In this document: positions 1 through 9,014 of the stretch, piece after piece
Layout: each line of letters begins with the position of its first letter
Numbering within the stretch: position 1 is the first letter of the stretch
Assembly: GCF_011089885.1 (NCBI RefSeq)
Contig: NZ_JAANBD010000015.1
Coordinates: forward strand, 186,001 to 250,000
Direction: 5' to 3'
From: Thioalkalivibrio sp. XN279
Lineage (GTDB): Bacteria > Pseudomonadota > Gammaproteobacteria > Steroidobacterales > XN24
DNA length: 64,000 nt
Notes under the pieces: generated by a model
What the model was told of the DNA's origin: nothing
What the model saw: the letters and a program-made list of their open reading frames with translations, nothing else
Database searches by the model: none
Made by a program: the position numbers and the translations under genes

Positions 1-1459
1 CGGGGCGCCACAGCAGCAGGTATTCGCCGTACCAGAGCGTCAGCAGCTCGCCCAGCGGGACCTGGACGCGCTCCGCGCCGGCCTGCAGCTCGGCCCGGCC
101 GTCCAGGATCCGGCGCAGGACCAGCTGGTGTTCACGGCCCTCGGCGTCTGACAGCACCATGATGACGGGGCGGTCGAGTACTGCCAGTTCGCCCCAGGTG
201 CCCCGTTGCAGCAGGCAGCGCATGCCCTGGCTCGCAGCCTGTTCGCAGGCCGGGCCGGCGTCCGGGCTGTAGTTGATGTTCCAGTAACCGAACAGGCTCT
301 GGATCGCCGTGTCCGTACCGGAAGCCAGCATGCCGGCGGCGAGGCGACGCTCCAGCGGTTCGGGATCCGGGCCGGATTCCAGGGTCGCGGTCTCGGGCGC
401 CGTCGTCGCGGCAGGTTCCGCACGCACCGGGACGACTGCGGGTTCTGCAACCTCCTGTTGTGGCCGCTGCACCGGGGTCGCTGCCGGGAGCCGCGCGTTT
501 TCGGTCGCCGGGCTGGACCCGGGCTGGAACGTGGCGGCGGGCTCGCGCTGCAGCAGGAACAGGATCACGGCCGCCATGGCGACGATGACCACGCCGGCGG
601 CGCCGAGCAGCATGGCCGTGGCGCCGGGCGACCGGCGCACCTGGCGCTTGATGCGGTCGCCGAAGACTTCACTGGCCGCCTGCCGGGTCATCTTGGCGTC
701 GACGGTGGAGGCCTCGCGAGACCAGGCGCCCAGCAGCGCGCGGTCGGCGATGACGTTCACCAGGCGCGGGATGCCGTCGGAGCTGCGGTGCAGTTCGCGG
801 AGGGCGGCGGTGGTGAAGATCTGGCCGCGGCCTCCGGCCACGTCCAGGCGATGACGCACGTAGGCGTGGAGCTCATCGGCCTCCAGCGGCTCCAGGTGGT
901 AGCGGCCGGTGATGCGTTGAGCCAGCTGGCGCAGGTCGCTGCGCGCCAGCAGGTCCCGCAGTTCCGGCTGCCCGACCAGGATGATCTGCAGCAGCTTCTG
1001 CTTGGCGGTCTCCAGGTTGGTGAGCAGGCGGATCTGCTCCAGCACCTCGGTGGAGAGGTTTTGTGCTTCGTCGACGATGAGCACGACACGCCGGCCGGCC
1101 GCATGGGCCTTGAGCAGGCGCAGGTTGAGCGCGTCGATGATGGCCTTGGGACTGGCGCGCTCCTCGACCTCCACCTGCAGCTCGTCGCAGATGGCGAGCA
1201 GGAACTCGGTCGAGGAAAGACGCGGGTTCAGCACCAGGGCGACTTCAGTGTTGTCCGGCAGCTGTTCCAGCAGACTGCGCACCACGGTGGTCTTCCCGGT
1301 ACCGACTTCGCCGGTCAGCTGGATGAAGCCGCCGCTCTCGGTGATGCCGTACAGGAGGTGGGCCAAAGCCTCGGCGTGACGCGGGCCCAGGTACAGGTAC
1401 CTGGGGTCCGGCGTGATGGCGAAGGGCTTTTCGTTGAGTCCGAAGAAACTTGCGTACAT
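1..1459 (-). CDS. ExeA/GspA-like AAA ATPase, 3' end cut by window edge
   Basis: The product begins MYASFFGLNEKPFAITPDP, the usual opening of ExeA/GspA/MshM-type ATPases, which help assemble type II secretion or pilus machinery in the inner membrane. Walker A is GEVGTGKT near residue 50 and the Walker B-like VVLIVDEAQN follows near 125, so the N-terminal half is an intact AAA domain. A single hydrophobic segment (AMLLGAAGVVIVAMAAVILF) near residues 285-305 anchors it, followed by a low-complexity Pro/Ala/Glu linker and a probable periplasmic domain ending in LLTLWYGEYLLLWRP at the window edge. The ATG at 1457-1459 starts the family-conserved N-terminus. No secretion genes are visible in the window, so the exact partner system is unknown. 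Confidence 0.85.
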   Translation of the reverse strand, partial: MYASFFGLNEKPFAITPDPRYLYLGPRHAEALAHLLYGITESGGFIQLTGEVGTGKTTVVRSLLEQLPDNTEVALVLNPRLSSTEFLLAICDELQVEVEERASPKAIIDALNLRLLKAHAAGRRVVLIVDEAQNLSTEVLEQIRLLTNLETAKQKLLQIILVGQPELRDLLARSDLRQLAQRITGRYHLEPLEADELHAYVRHRLDVAGGRGQIFTTAALRELHRSSDGIPRLVNVIADRALLGAWSREASTVDAKMTRQAASEVFGDRIKRQVRRSPGATAMLLGAAGVVIVAMAAVILFLLQREPAATFQPGSSPATENARLPAATPVQRPQQEVAEPAVVPVRAEPAATTAPETATLESGPDPEPLERRLAAGMLASGTDTAIQSLFGYWNINYSPDAGPACEQAASQGMRCLLQRGTWGELAVLDRPVIMVLSDAEGREHQLVLRRILDGRAELQAGAERVQVPLGELLTLWYGEYLLLWRP

Positions 1460-1534
1460 AACCATTTTCCGCGCGGGACATTCCCGCGGCAGGGTCCCGG
1501 ATGATGCACCGGGTTGGCGCGCCGGGGCAATCCG

Positions 1535-2791
1535 CTAGAGAGTGATCGCGGTGTACAGCAGCAGGCCGACGAAGGTGGTGACCAGGGCGAACAGGTAGCT
1601 CAGCCCCATCAGCACGTACTTGAAAAGGGTCAGCCAGAAGCCCTGGCTGTAGACCCGCCGCAGCGCGCGGAACAGGTAGACCATGACGTAGATGAATGCT
1701 GCGCCGTTGATCAGCCCGGTCGGCAGCATGCCGGGCGCCAGCCACGCGCCCCCCTGCTCGAGCAGGATCAGCAGCAGGCTGAAGATGTAGAAAAAGGAAT
1801 GGTAGTGCACCAGGAACAGCAGGTGCTCGGCGTAGTAGCGGCCCGACAGCGGGTAGGAGAGCTTCATCACCAGCGCCATCACAGGCAGGAAGAGGAACAT
1901 CATCGCCGGGATGTTGCTCAGCACCGCGCGCAGGAAGGAGCGGCCGCGGTCGAGCGTGATGCGCTCGCAGATCTCGCGGGCGCGCTCCGGTGGAATCCAC
2001 TCCGCGAACCAGTCGGGCACGCCCTGGTAGTCGACGTTGCACAGCTCGTCGAACTTGGCGCCGCCCACGGTGACGTTGAAATCGAGCGGTTGCTCTTCCG
2101 CCGCCGTCTCGGGCGGGGGCGCTTCCTGCTGCGGCGTGCCCTCGTCGAACACGACGTCGTCGCCGATGTTGAAGTCCGTCAGCAGGGAAGCGACGAAGAA
2201 GAACACGATGCTGGCCGAGATGAAGAGGCGGAAGGGCGGCACGTAGCGCGCGCGCTTGCCTTCGAGGTAATCCAGGGTCAGCCGTCCGGGCCGGAACAGC
2301 AGCAGCGCGAGGGTGCGCCAGAGGCGGGAGTCGAGCGAGGCGATGAGATCGCCGGCGTCCTGCAGCAGCTCCCACAGCGTGATCATGCGCGTGCGCGCGC
2401 GCTGGCCGCAGTTGGCGCAGTACTGGCCCCACAGCAGCTGGTCGCAGTTGGGGCATGGGCGCGCATCCGTCAGGGCGGCGTCACGCCCCTCCTCGACGAT
2501 GCGGCGCGTGGCGCGGAAGCGGTCGCCGAAGCGCGCGATCCCCTCGGCGCGCATGCGCGGCGCGAATTCCTCCAGGTAGCGCTGCAGCGCCGCGCGGTCC
2601 TCGAGTTCGTAGCGCACGATGCGCAGCGCGGCCCCGGTCTCGGGATCCTCGCCCTTGTGGATGGTCGCGCCGGTAAAGCCCGGCAGCGCGATCATCTCGT
2701 CGGCGTGGTACTCCAGCCAGGCCTCGAAGTCGCGCAGGATGGCCGGGTCCGGCTCGAGCGTGACCTCGTAGGTGATGCGCTCGCCGGACAC
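1535..2791 (-). CDS. DUF4286-DUF3667 fusion, zinc-ribbon membrane protein
   Basis: This 418-residue protein has two parts. Residues 1-100 (ITYEVTLEPDPAI, LPGFTGATIHKGED) look like the small DUF4286 ferredoxin-like domain. From about residue 112 a four-cysteine knuckle (CPNCDQLLWGQYCANCGQ) leads into a DUF3667-type membrane region with about five hydrophobic segments; a charged, Glu-rich soluble loop lies near residues 210-240. The function of DUF3667 is not established. The start is GTG at 2789-2791, 25 bp after the fadE stop, with an AAGAGG-like ribosome site in the gap, so co-transcription with fadE is likely. What it does for fatty-acid oxidation, if anything, is unknown. Confidence 0.75.
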   Translation of the reverse strand: MSGERITYEVTLEPDPAILRDFEAWLEYHADEMIALPGFTGATIHKGEDPETGAALRIVRYELEDRAALQRYLEEFAPRMRAEGIARFGDRFRATRRIVEEGRDAALTDARPCPNCDQLLWGQYCANCGQRARTRMITLWELLQDAGDLIASLDSRLWRTLALLLFRPGRLTLDYLEGKRARYVPPFRLFISASIVFFFVASLLTDFNIGDDVVFDEGTPQQEAPPPETAAEEQPLDFNVTVGGAKFDELCNVDYQGVPDWFAEWIPPERAREICERITLDRGRSFLRAVLSNIPAMMFLFLPVMALVMKLSYPLSGRYYAEHLLFLVHYHSFFYIFSLLLILLEQGGAWLAPGMLPTGLINGAAFIYVMVYLFRALRRVYSQGFWLTLFKYVLMGLSYLFALVTTFVGLLLYTAITL

Positions 2792-2816
2792 GGCCTCTTA
2801 CCCGGCCCCGCCGCCG

Positions 2817-5339
2817 TCAGGCTTCGGTGGTTTCGGCCGCTTCCTGCGCCGACTTGCGTGCGCGCGGCTTGCGCGCGGGCTTGTCCGCCGTGTCCTCCGC
2901 GGACGGCCGCACGAACGGCGACAGGTCCTCCGGCGCGAAGTCGTCGACGTGGATGATCGCCATGATCTTCTCGTCGGCCTGGCGCAGCTTCTCTGCTTCC
3001 GCTGCGCTCAGGATGCCCGCGGCCACCGCTTCCTCGAGCTGGCCGGCGAGGCCGAGGGCCTGGATCTTGCCTTCCTTGGCGCCCTTGCGCAGCTTCTTCT
3101 CCAGCGGCGAGGCCTCGATGGACAGCTCCATCGCCTCCTGCAGCAGGCCGAGATGGCTGCCGGGCTCCACGGTGCGGTACACGCCCTCGCACAGGCCGTC
3201 GCGCATCTCGCCCGGGCTGATGACGCCTTCGACGATGCGCCGCGACAGGCTGTCGCGCGGCGAGCTGAAGCTGCGCCCGCGCGGGAACACCACCAGCCGC
3301 AGCATGCGCGCCACCCAGCGCACCGGGAAGTTGCGCAGGAAGCCGTGCAGCTGTTCCTGGGCGCGGTAGAGCAGGAAGCGACAGCTCCACTCCACCAGCG
3401 GCAGGTCGGCCTCGCGCCGGCCCTGGTTCTCCCAGTGCTTCAGCACCATGGAGGCGAGGTAGAGGTTGGAGAGTATGTCGCCGAGACGGGCGGACAGCAT
3501 TTCCTTCTTCTTCAGGGCGCCGCCCAGCGTCAGCATGGCGGTGTCGGAGACCAGCGCGAAGGCAGCGCTGAAGCGGCCGATGTGCTGGTAGTAGCGCCGC
3601 GTCGGGCCGCGCGTCGGGCTCTCGGCGCCGCGCGCGCCGGTGAGGCCGAGCACGAAGGCGCGGGCGGCGTTGGAGAAGGCGTAGCCGATATGGCCGAACA
3701 GGGCGCGGTCGAAGGCCTCGAGCCCGGCTTCCTGGTCCGGGTCCTGGGCCGCATGCAGCTCCTTCAGCACGAAGGGATGGCAGCGGATGGCGCCCTGGCC
3801 GAAGATCATCAGGCTGCGCGTGAGGATGTTCGCGCCTTCCACGGTGATCATCACCGGCACCGAGTTGTAGCCGGTGCCGAGGTAGTTCTTCGGCCCCATG
3901 CAGATCGCCTTGCCGCCGTGGATGTCCATGGCGTCGTCGGTGACGTCACGGCCGAGCTCGGTGCAGTGGTACTTGAGGATGGCGGCCGGCACGGCGGGCT
4001 TCTCGCCCGCGTCCACCGCGGCGATGGTGACGCTGCGCGCGGCGTCGATGATGTAGGCGAAGCCGGCCATGCGCGCGAGGGCTTCCTGCACGCCCTCGAA
4101 GCGGCCGATGGACATGCCGAACTGCTTGCGGATGCGGCTGTAGGCGCCGGTGGCGAACACCGCCGCCTTGGCGCCGCCGTTGGCGTTGGACGGCAGCGAG
4201 ATGCACCGGCCGACGGACAGGCACTCCATGAGCATGCGCCAGCCCTGGCCGGCCATCTTCGGCCCGCCGATGATGGCGTCCAGCGGCACGAACACGTCCT
4301 TGCCCTCGATGGGGCCGTTCATGAACGGCACCGACAGCGGCAGGTGGCGGCGGCCGATCTCCATGCCGGGCGTGCCCGCAGGGACCAGCGCCAGGGTGAT
4401 GCCGAGGTCTTTTTCCTCGCCCAGCAGGCCGTCGGGATCGAACAGGCGGAAAGCCACGCCCACCACGGTGGCGACGGGCGCCAGGGTGATGTAGCGCTTG
4501 GAGAAATTCATGCGGATGCCCACGACTTCCTCGCCGTCGACTTCCTGCTTGCACACCACCCCGGTGTCGGGGATGGAGGCGGCGTCGGAGCCGGCGCGCG
4601 GGCTGGTCAGGCCGAAGCAGGGAATCTCGCTGCCGTCGGCGAGGCCCGGCAACCAGCGGTTCTTCTGTTCCTCGGTGCCGTACTTGTGCAGCAGCTCGGC
4701 GGGGCCGAGGGAGTTCGGCACGGCGACCGTCGAGGCGAGGGTGGCGCTGCGGCTGGCGACCTTGGTCAGCACCTGGCTGTGCGCGTAGGCCGAGAACTCG
4801 AGCCCGCCGTAGTGCTTCGGGATGATCATGGCGAAGAAGCCGTTCTCGCGCAGGAACTTCCAGGTCTCGGGCGCGAGGTCCTGCAGCGAGTGGGTGACCT
4901 GCCACTCGTCGTTCATGCGGCACAACTCTTCGCACGGCCCGTCGAGGAAAGCCTGCTCTTCTTCGGAGAGCTGCGGGGCGGGCGCGCCGAGCAGCTTGTT
5001 CCAGCGCGGCACGCCGGCGAACAGCTCGCCTTCCCACCACACCGTGCCGGCTTCCAGCGCCTCGCGCTCCGTGCGCGACATGGAGGGCAGCATCTTGCGG
5101 TACATCTTCAGCATCGGGCGGGTCAGCCGCTCGCGGCGGAAGTCCTCGACATTCAGCGCCACCAGCCCGGCGAACACCACCCACAGCACGAGGTTCCACA
5201 GGAACCCGCCGCTGCCGAACAGGGTGTAGGCCACCAGCGCGGCGCCGGCGGACGCAGTGAACACGCCCAGGCTGACGCGACGGTAGGCCAGCGCGATCGC
5301 GCCGCCGAAGAAAACGAGGAACCAGAACAGAGTCGCCAC
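2817..5339 (-). CDS. fadE: Acyl-CoA dehydrogenase FadE
   Basis: At 840 residues this matches the large proteobacterial FadE family (E. coli about 814), which performs the first, FAD-dependent dehydrogenation of acyl-CoA in beta-oxidation. An N-terminal membrane segment (LFWFLVFFGGAIALAY and onward) is followed by the acyl-CoA dehydrogenase core with FGLTSPRAGSDA, the FAD-contacting region (MNFSKRYITLAP) and the C-terminal DUF1974-like extension typical of FadE. The tail is Lys/Arg/Ala-rich. Start is GTG at 5337-5339 with an excellent AGGGGG ribosome site 7 bases upstream. It heads a minus-strand pair with the DUF3667 gene. The mdh gene lies upstream on the same strand, separated by a strong hairpin. 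Confidence 0.93.
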   Translation of the reverse strand: MATLFWFLVFFGGAIALAYRRVSLGVFTASAGAALVAYTLFGSGGFLWNLVLWVVFAGLVALNVEDFRRERLTRPMLKMYRKMLPSMSRTEREALEAGTVWWEGELFAGVPRWNKLLGAPAPQLSEEEQAFLDGPCEELCRMNDEWQVTHSLQDLAPETWKFLRENGFFAMIIPKHYGGLEFSAYAHSQVLTKVASRSATLASTVAVPNSLGPAELLHKYGTEEQKNRWLPGLADGSEIPCFGLTSPRAGSDAASIPDTGVVCKQEVDGEEVVGIRMNFSKRYITLAPVATVVGVAFRLFDPDGLLGEEKDLGITLALVPAGTPGMEIGRRHLPLSVPFMNGPIEGKDVFVPLDAIIGGPKMAGQGWRMLMECLSVGRCISLPSNANGGAKAAVFATGAYSRIRKQFGMSIGRFEGVQEALARMAGFAYIIDAARSVTIAAVDAGEKPAVPAAILKYHCTELGRDVTDDAMDIHGGKAICMGPKNYLGTGYNSVPVMITVEGANILTRSLMIFGQGAIRCHPFVLKELHAAQDPDQEAGLEAFDRALFGHIGYAFSNAARAFVLGLTGARGAESPTRGPTRRYYQHIGRFSAAFALVSDTAMLTLGGALKKKEMLSARLGDILSNLYLASMVLKHWENQGRREADLPLVEWSCRFLLYRAQEQLHGFLRNFPVRWVARMLRLVVFPRGRSFSSPRDSLSRRIVEGVISPGEMRDGLCEGVYRTVEPGSHLGLLQEAMELSIEASPLEKKLRKGAKEGKIQALGLAGQLEEAVAAGILSAAEAEKLRQADEKIMAIIHVDDFAPEDLSPFVRPSAEDTADKPARKPRARKSAQEAAETTEA

Positions 5340-5487
5340 GATGAACCCCCTCGAGCTTGCGGGCCGACGGCTTCAAGGGAATGAAGCCATACAAGCGTTT
5401 GAATATAACCCCCGCAAAGGGGGTGCCGCAAAGATTTCGCAGGGGGGCCGGGGCTGGTTGCGCCGGCTGGGATGGCGGCGCGGAACA

Positions 5488-5515
5488 GGAGGCGCCGCCG
5501 TCGGGCGGCGCCTCC
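5488..5515 (-). terminator. Hairpin downstream of mdh
   Basis: A perfect 12-bp stem (GGAGGCGCCGCC with its complement) closes a GTCG tetraloop 9 bases past the mdh stop. There is no clear T-run after it, so it is a terminator-like hairpin rather than a textbook intrinsic terminator. It separates mdh from fadE. Confidence 0.6.
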
Positions 5516-5523
5516 GCAGGGCT

Positions 5524-6501
5524 TTACAGCAGGTCCTTGACCCCGTCGCGCTCTTCGAGCAGTTCGGCCTCGGTGGCCTGCATGCGTTCCCGGCTGAACT
5601 CGCTGATCTCCAGCCCCTGCACGATCTCCCAACGGCCGTCCTTGCAGCGCACCGGGAAGGAATACACGATCCCCTCGGCCACGCCGTAGCTGCCGTCCGA
5701 GGGCACGGCCATGCTGACCCAGTCGTCGCCGGGTGAGCCGAGGGCCCAGTCACGGATGTGGTCGATGGCCGAGGAGGCGGCGGAGGCGGCGGAGGACAGG
5801 CCGCGGGCCTTGATGATGGCTGCGCCGCGCTGCTGCACGGTGGGAATGAAGTCGTCCTTCACCCAGGCCTCGTCCACCAGCTTCGGGGCCGCCTTGCCGG
5901 CCACCGTGCAGTGGCTGATGTCCGGGTACTGGGTGGCGGAGTGGTTACCCCAGATGGTCATCTGGCGGATGTCCTTCACCGGTGTGCCGGTCTTGATCGA
6001 GAGCTGCGCCAGGGCGCGGTTGTGGTCCAGCCGCGTCATGGCGGTGAAGCGCGCATGGTCGAGATCGGGTGCATTGGAGTAGGTGATCAGCGCATTGGTA
6101 TTCGCCGGGTTGCCGACCACCAGCACCTTCACCTTGCGGTGCGCGTTGTCGTTCAGCGCCTTGCCCTGGGCGGAGAAGATCTTGGCGTTCTCCAGCAGCA
6201 GGTCCTTGCGCTCCATGCCGGGGCCGCGCGGCCTGGCGCCGACCAGCAGGGCGTAGTCGGCGTCGGCGAAAGCCTCTTCCGGCTTGTCGGTGGCGACCAC
6301 GCCGGCCAGCGTCGGGAGGGCACAGTCCAGCAGCTCCATTTCCACGCCCTTGAGCGCGCCCAGCGCCGGAGGGATTTCCAGCAGCTGCAGGATGACCGGC
6401 GTGTCGGGGCCGAGCATCTGGCCGGAGGCGATGCGGAAGGCGAGCTGGTAGCCGATCTGGCCGGCGGCGCCGGTGATGGCGACTCTGGCGGGCTGGGTCA
6501 T
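5524..6501 (-). CDS. mdh: Malate dehydrogenase
   Basis: This 325-residue protein belongs to the cytosolic-type NAD-malate dehydrogenase family (MDH type 2), which interconverts malate and oxaloacetate in the TCA cycle. The N-terminus [21 protein letters not shown] is the NAD-binding Gly motif. [11 protein letters not shown] and TRLDHNRAL (substrate-binding Arg and catalytic Asp region) and [12 protein letters not shown] (catalytic His) are all present. The ATG at 6499-6501 was chosen over the longer upstream reading frame because it has an AGGGAG site 6 bases upstream and starts the conserved region. A strong hairpin follows the stop. Confidence 0.95.
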   Translation of the reverse strand: MTQPARVAITGAAGQIGYQLAFRIASGQMLGPDTPVILQLLEIPPALGALKGVEMELLDCALPTLAGVVATDKPEEAFADADYALLVGARPRGPGMERKDLLLENAKIFSAQGKALNDNAHRKVKVLVVGNPANTNALITYSNAPDLDHARFTAMTRLDHNRALAQLSIKTGTPVKDIRQMTIWGNHSATQYPDISHCTVAGKAAPKLVDEAWVKDDFIPTVQQRGAAIIKARGLSSAASAASSAIDHIRDWALGSPGDDWVSMAVPSDGSYGVAEGIVYSFPVRCKDGRWEIVQGLEISEFSRERMQATEAELLEERDGVKDLL

Positions 6502-6623
6502 GGGGGACTCCCTGTGCTGGATGCTTGCTGGATAGGGCGCCGGACCCCAAGCCTGGGACCCCGCGCAGGATGCCGGCATTTTAGCAGCGGCGGGCCGGTC
6601 GGGCGCGTGCATGCAGGTGGGGG

Positions 6624-6651
6624 TTGCATTTATTCGAATCGGTGTTATAGT
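6624..6651 (+). promoter_or_regulatory. Sigma-70-like promoter of the GntR/ABC operon
   Basis: TTGCAT (6624-6629) and TATAGT (6646-6651) sit 16 bases apart, a good sigma-70 match in an otherwise GC-rich background. They precede the 29-aa peptide gene and the GntR regulator. The -10 element lies inside the palindrome described separately. The rest of the 311-bp gap between mdh and the regulator holds only this promoter, the palindrome and the small peptide gene. Confidence 0.65.
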
Positions 6652-6664
6652 CAACTACAACACC
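6641..6664 (+). promoter_or_regulatory. GGTG-N16-CACC operator palindrome
   Basis: A 24-bp near-perfect palindrome has half sites GGTGTTATAGT and ACTACAACACC, matching at 10 of 11 positions around a CA centre. It overlaps the -10 box. GGTG-N16-CACC is, as I recall, the operator form reported for YtrA-subfamily GntR repressors in Xanthomonas; the first full-length gene downstream encodes such a regulator. Autorepression is inferred from this position. Confidence 0.7.
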
Positions 6665-6703
6665 GGCTCAGCCAAGGGCGGATTACCGCCAGCGAGGACC
6701 GCC

Positions 6704-6793
6704 ATGAAGACGCAAATGACCCGCGAACAGACCATGCGCATGTTGACGATATTCGCCATCGCGTGCCTCACGCTCGCATCCATCGCTGCCTGA
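6704..6793 (+). CDS. 29-residue hydrophobic peptide
   Basis: A short ORF starts at ATG 6704 with a GAGG ribosome site 8 bases upstream and ends 19 bases before the GntR gene. The product MKTQMTREQTMRMLTIFAIA (first 20 residues) has a charged head and a hydrophobic tail ending CLTLASIAA, like a tiny membrane peptide or leader. It is the first ORF after the promoter and operator. I recognise no family. It may be a real small protein of the operon or a leader peptide that couples translation into the regulator gene. Confidence 0.45.
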   Translation: MKTQMTREQTMRMLTIFAIACLTLASIAA

Positions 6794-6812
6794 AAAGACC
6801 GGGAGGCAACCC

Positions 6813-7196
6813 ATGGAAGGCGAGTGGAACGACAGCCAGCCCATTTACCGCCAGCTGCGCGACCGGGTGGTGAACATGATCCTCGAGGGCGTGCTCACAG
6901 ACGGTGACGCACTGCCCTCGGTGCGCACCGTCGCCGCCGAGTACCGCCTCAATCCGCTCACCGTGCTGAAGGGGTACCAGGAACTGGTGGACGAGGGCCT
7001 GGTCGAGAAGCGTCGCGGGCGCGGCATGTTCGTGCGCGAGGGCGCGCGCAAGGCGCTGGTGAAAGACGAACGCCAGGCCTTTCTCGACGAGCAGTGGCCG
7101 GAGGTGGTGAGCACCATTCGTCGGCTCAAGCTGGATTTGGAAGAACTGCTGGCGCAGGCGCGCCGGCAGCTGGATGACGAGGAGAAGTCGCAGTGA
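6813..7196 (+). CDS. GntR-family regulator, YtrA subfamily
   Basis: A 127-residue protein with an N-terminal GntR winged helix (IYRQLRDRVVNMILEGVL, DALPSVRTVAAEYRLNPLTV) and only a short C-terminal helical tail, the size and architecture of the YtrA subfamily. These usually repress an adjacent ABC transporter operon and respond to envelope-active compounds. Its stop overlaps the GTG of the ATPase gene, so regulator and transporter are translationally coupled. The palindrome over the upstream -10 box is the obvious autoregulatory site. The inducer cannot be read from sequence. Confidence 0.9.
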   Translation: MEGEWNDSQPIYRQLRDRVVNMILEGVLTDGDALPSVRTVAAEYRLNPLTVLKGYQELVDEGLVEKRRGRGMFVREGARKALVKDERQAFLDEQWPEVVSTIRRLKLDLEELLAQARRQLDDEEKSQ

Positions 7197-8050
7197 GCAC
7201 CGTGATTCGTGCACAAGGACTGTCGCGCCGCTACGGCAGCACCGTGGCACTCGATAACGTCGACTTCGAGATCGAAAGCGGGCGCATCGTCGGCATGATC
7301 GGCCCGAACGGCGCCGGCAAGACCACCGCGCTCAAGGCCATCCTCGGCCTCGGGCACTTCGACGGCCAACTGGAAGTGCTGGGCATGGACCCGCGCCGGC
7401 AGCGCGCCGAGCTCATGCAGCAGGTGTGCTTCATCGCCGACGTCGCGGTGCTGCCGCGCTGGCTGAAGGTGCGCCAGGCGCTGGAGTTCGTGCAGGGCCT
7501 GCACCCGCGCTTCGACCGCGCCAAGGCCGAGGCCTTCCTCGACCGCACCGAAATCAAGCGCAACAGCAAGATCAGCGCGCTGTCCAAGGGCATGATCGCC
7601 CAGCTGCACCTGGCGCTGGTGATGGCCATCGACGCCCGGCTGCTGGTGCTGGACGAGCCGACCCTCGGCCTCGACATCATCTACCGCAAGGACTTCTACC
7701 GCGCGCTGCTGAACGACTATTTCGACGGTGAGCGCACCATCCTGCTCACCACCCACCAGGTGGAGGAGATCGAGCACATTCTCACCGACCTGATGTTCAT
7801 CAGCCACGGCCGGCTGGTGCTGGACGAGCCCATGGATGCCCTGGGCGAGAAATACATCGAGGTCGCGGTCCGGCCCGATCGCGCCGATGAGGCGCGCCGG
7901 CTGGGACCGCTGTCCGAACACCAGGGCCTGGGCCGTTATCACTTCATTTTCGAGAACCGCAGCCGCGATGAGCTGGCGCCGCTCGGCGAGCTCAAGGTGC
8001 CCGGCGTGGCGGACCTGTTCGTCGCCAAGGTCAGGGGGGGCGCGTCGTGA
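7193..8050 (+). CDS. ABC transporter ATP-binding protein
   Basis: This 285-residue nucleotide-binding subunit has Walker A GPNGAGKT, a signature loop LSKGMIAQ (a variant of LSGGQ), Walker B LLVLDEPTLGLD and the switch TTHQVEE. The LSKGM signature and the short C-terminal domain are typical of the YtrB/CcmA-like exporters controlled by YtrA regulators. Start is GTG at 7193 overlapping the gntR stop by 4 bp; its own stop overlaps the permease GTG. It should energise the permease encoded next. The substrate is unknown. Confidence 0.92.
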   Translation: MSTVIRAQGLSRRYGSTVALDNVDFEIESGRIVGMIGPNGAGKTTALKAILGLGHFDGQLEVLGMDPRRQRAELMQQVCFIADVAVLPRWLKVRQALEFVQGLHPRFDRAKAEAFLDRTEIKRNSKISALSKGMIAQLHLALVMAIDARLLVLDEPTLGLDIIYRKDFYRALLNDYFDGERTILLTTHQVEEIEHILTDLMFISHGRLVLDEPMDALGEKYIEVAVRPDRADEARRLGPLSEHQGLGRYHFIFENRSRDELAPLGELKVPGVADLFVAKVRGGAS

Positions 8051-8964
8051 ACCAGATGATCACTCTGTTGCGCCGGGAACTGGTCGAGCATCCCGCCAGC
8101 TGGATGGTGCCGGCGGTGCTGGGCGGCTTGTTCGTCGTGGCGGCGCTGTTCGCCGTGTTCGGTATCGCGCGGGTGGGGATCGACGAGGTGCAGTTCAGCT
8201 CCGACGTCTTTGCCGAGGCGGCTGACCCGGGCGATATCCGCGCGGTGCTGATGGTCATGTTCCTCCCGATGGCCGCACTCTTTGCCATGGTCATCAGCGT
8301 GATCATCGGCTTTTACCTGCTGGATGCGCTGTACGCCGACCGCAAGGACCGCAGCATCCTGTTCTGGAAGTCGCTGCCTGTGAGCGACCTGAAGACCGTG
8401 GGCTCCAAGTACCTGACGGCCATCGGCGCCATGCCGTTGCAGGCGCTGGGAGTATTCGTCGCCACGGCGGTGCTCGTGTGGCTCGTCCTGGGCACGGCGG
8501 GCGCCGTGGCAGGCACGAGCCAGTTCCTCGTGCACGGCCCCTCGGCACTGCTGCAGGCCGCGATCGTGCTGGCTTACGGGCTGGTCGCGCTCGGCCTATG
8601 GCTCGCGCCGGTGCACGCCTGGCTGTTGCTGGTCTCGGCCTATGCCAAGCGGGCAGTCCTGGCCTGGGCCACGCTGCCGCCCTTGCTGGTGATCGTGGCG
8701 GAGAAGACGCTTTTCGACACCACGTACTTCGCCATCCTGCTGGGACAGCGCTTGTCCGGTGGCGCGGAGCTGGCGTTCAGCGGCGAGGGCAATGCCGCCA
8801 TCGAGGCCGTCGACGGTGGCGTGTCTGCAGTTTTCCCCGCCCTGGCCGAACTGCTCACGCCCGGCCGCTTCCTCGCCGCACCGGCGCTGTGGGCCGGCCT
8901 CGTGGTCGCGGCCGTGTTCTTCGCCGGCGCCGTCTGGTTGCGGCGCTGGCGCGATGATTCCTGA
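8047..8964 (+). CDS. ABC transporter permease
   Basis: A 305-residue protein with about six hydrophobic segments (for example MVPAVLGGLFVVAALFAVFG, VLMVMFLPMAALFAMVIS, WAGLVVAAVFFAGAVWL) and the charged DRKDRSILFWKSLP turn typical of ABC-2-type export permeases. It starts at GTG 8047, overlapping the ATPase stop, so the two are one transporter. The long extracytoplasmic stretch near residues 230-270 is unremarkable. It is the membrane half of the putative YtrA-controlled exporter. Confidence 0.88.
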   Translation: MNQMITLLRRELVEHPASWMVPAVLGGLFVVAALFAVFGIARVGIDEVQFSSDVFAEAADPGDIRAVLMVMFLPMAALFAMVISVIIGFYLLDALYADRKDRSILFWKSLPVSDLKTVGSKYLTAIGAMPLQALGVFVATAVLVWLVLGTAGAVAGTSQFLVHGPSALLQAAIVLAYGLVALGLWLAPVHAWLLLVSAYAKRAVLAWATLPPLLVIVAEKTLFDTTYFAILLGQRLSGGAELAFSGEGNAAIEAVDGGVSAVFPALAELLTPGRFLAAPALWAGLVVAAVFFAGAVWLRRWRDDS

Positions 8965-9014
8965 TCCTGCGCCCGACCGCGCAGCTCTTTTTCCTATCCG
9001 GAGGTTATGAAGCC

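Noticed and set aside
206-1504. Long plus-strand reading frame of 432 codons
   Set aside because: It is antisense to the ExeA-like ATPase, whose Walker motifs are clear; GC-rich codon use opens false frames here. Same reasoning rejects 2772-5384, 16959-18866 (minus) and 41944-44436.
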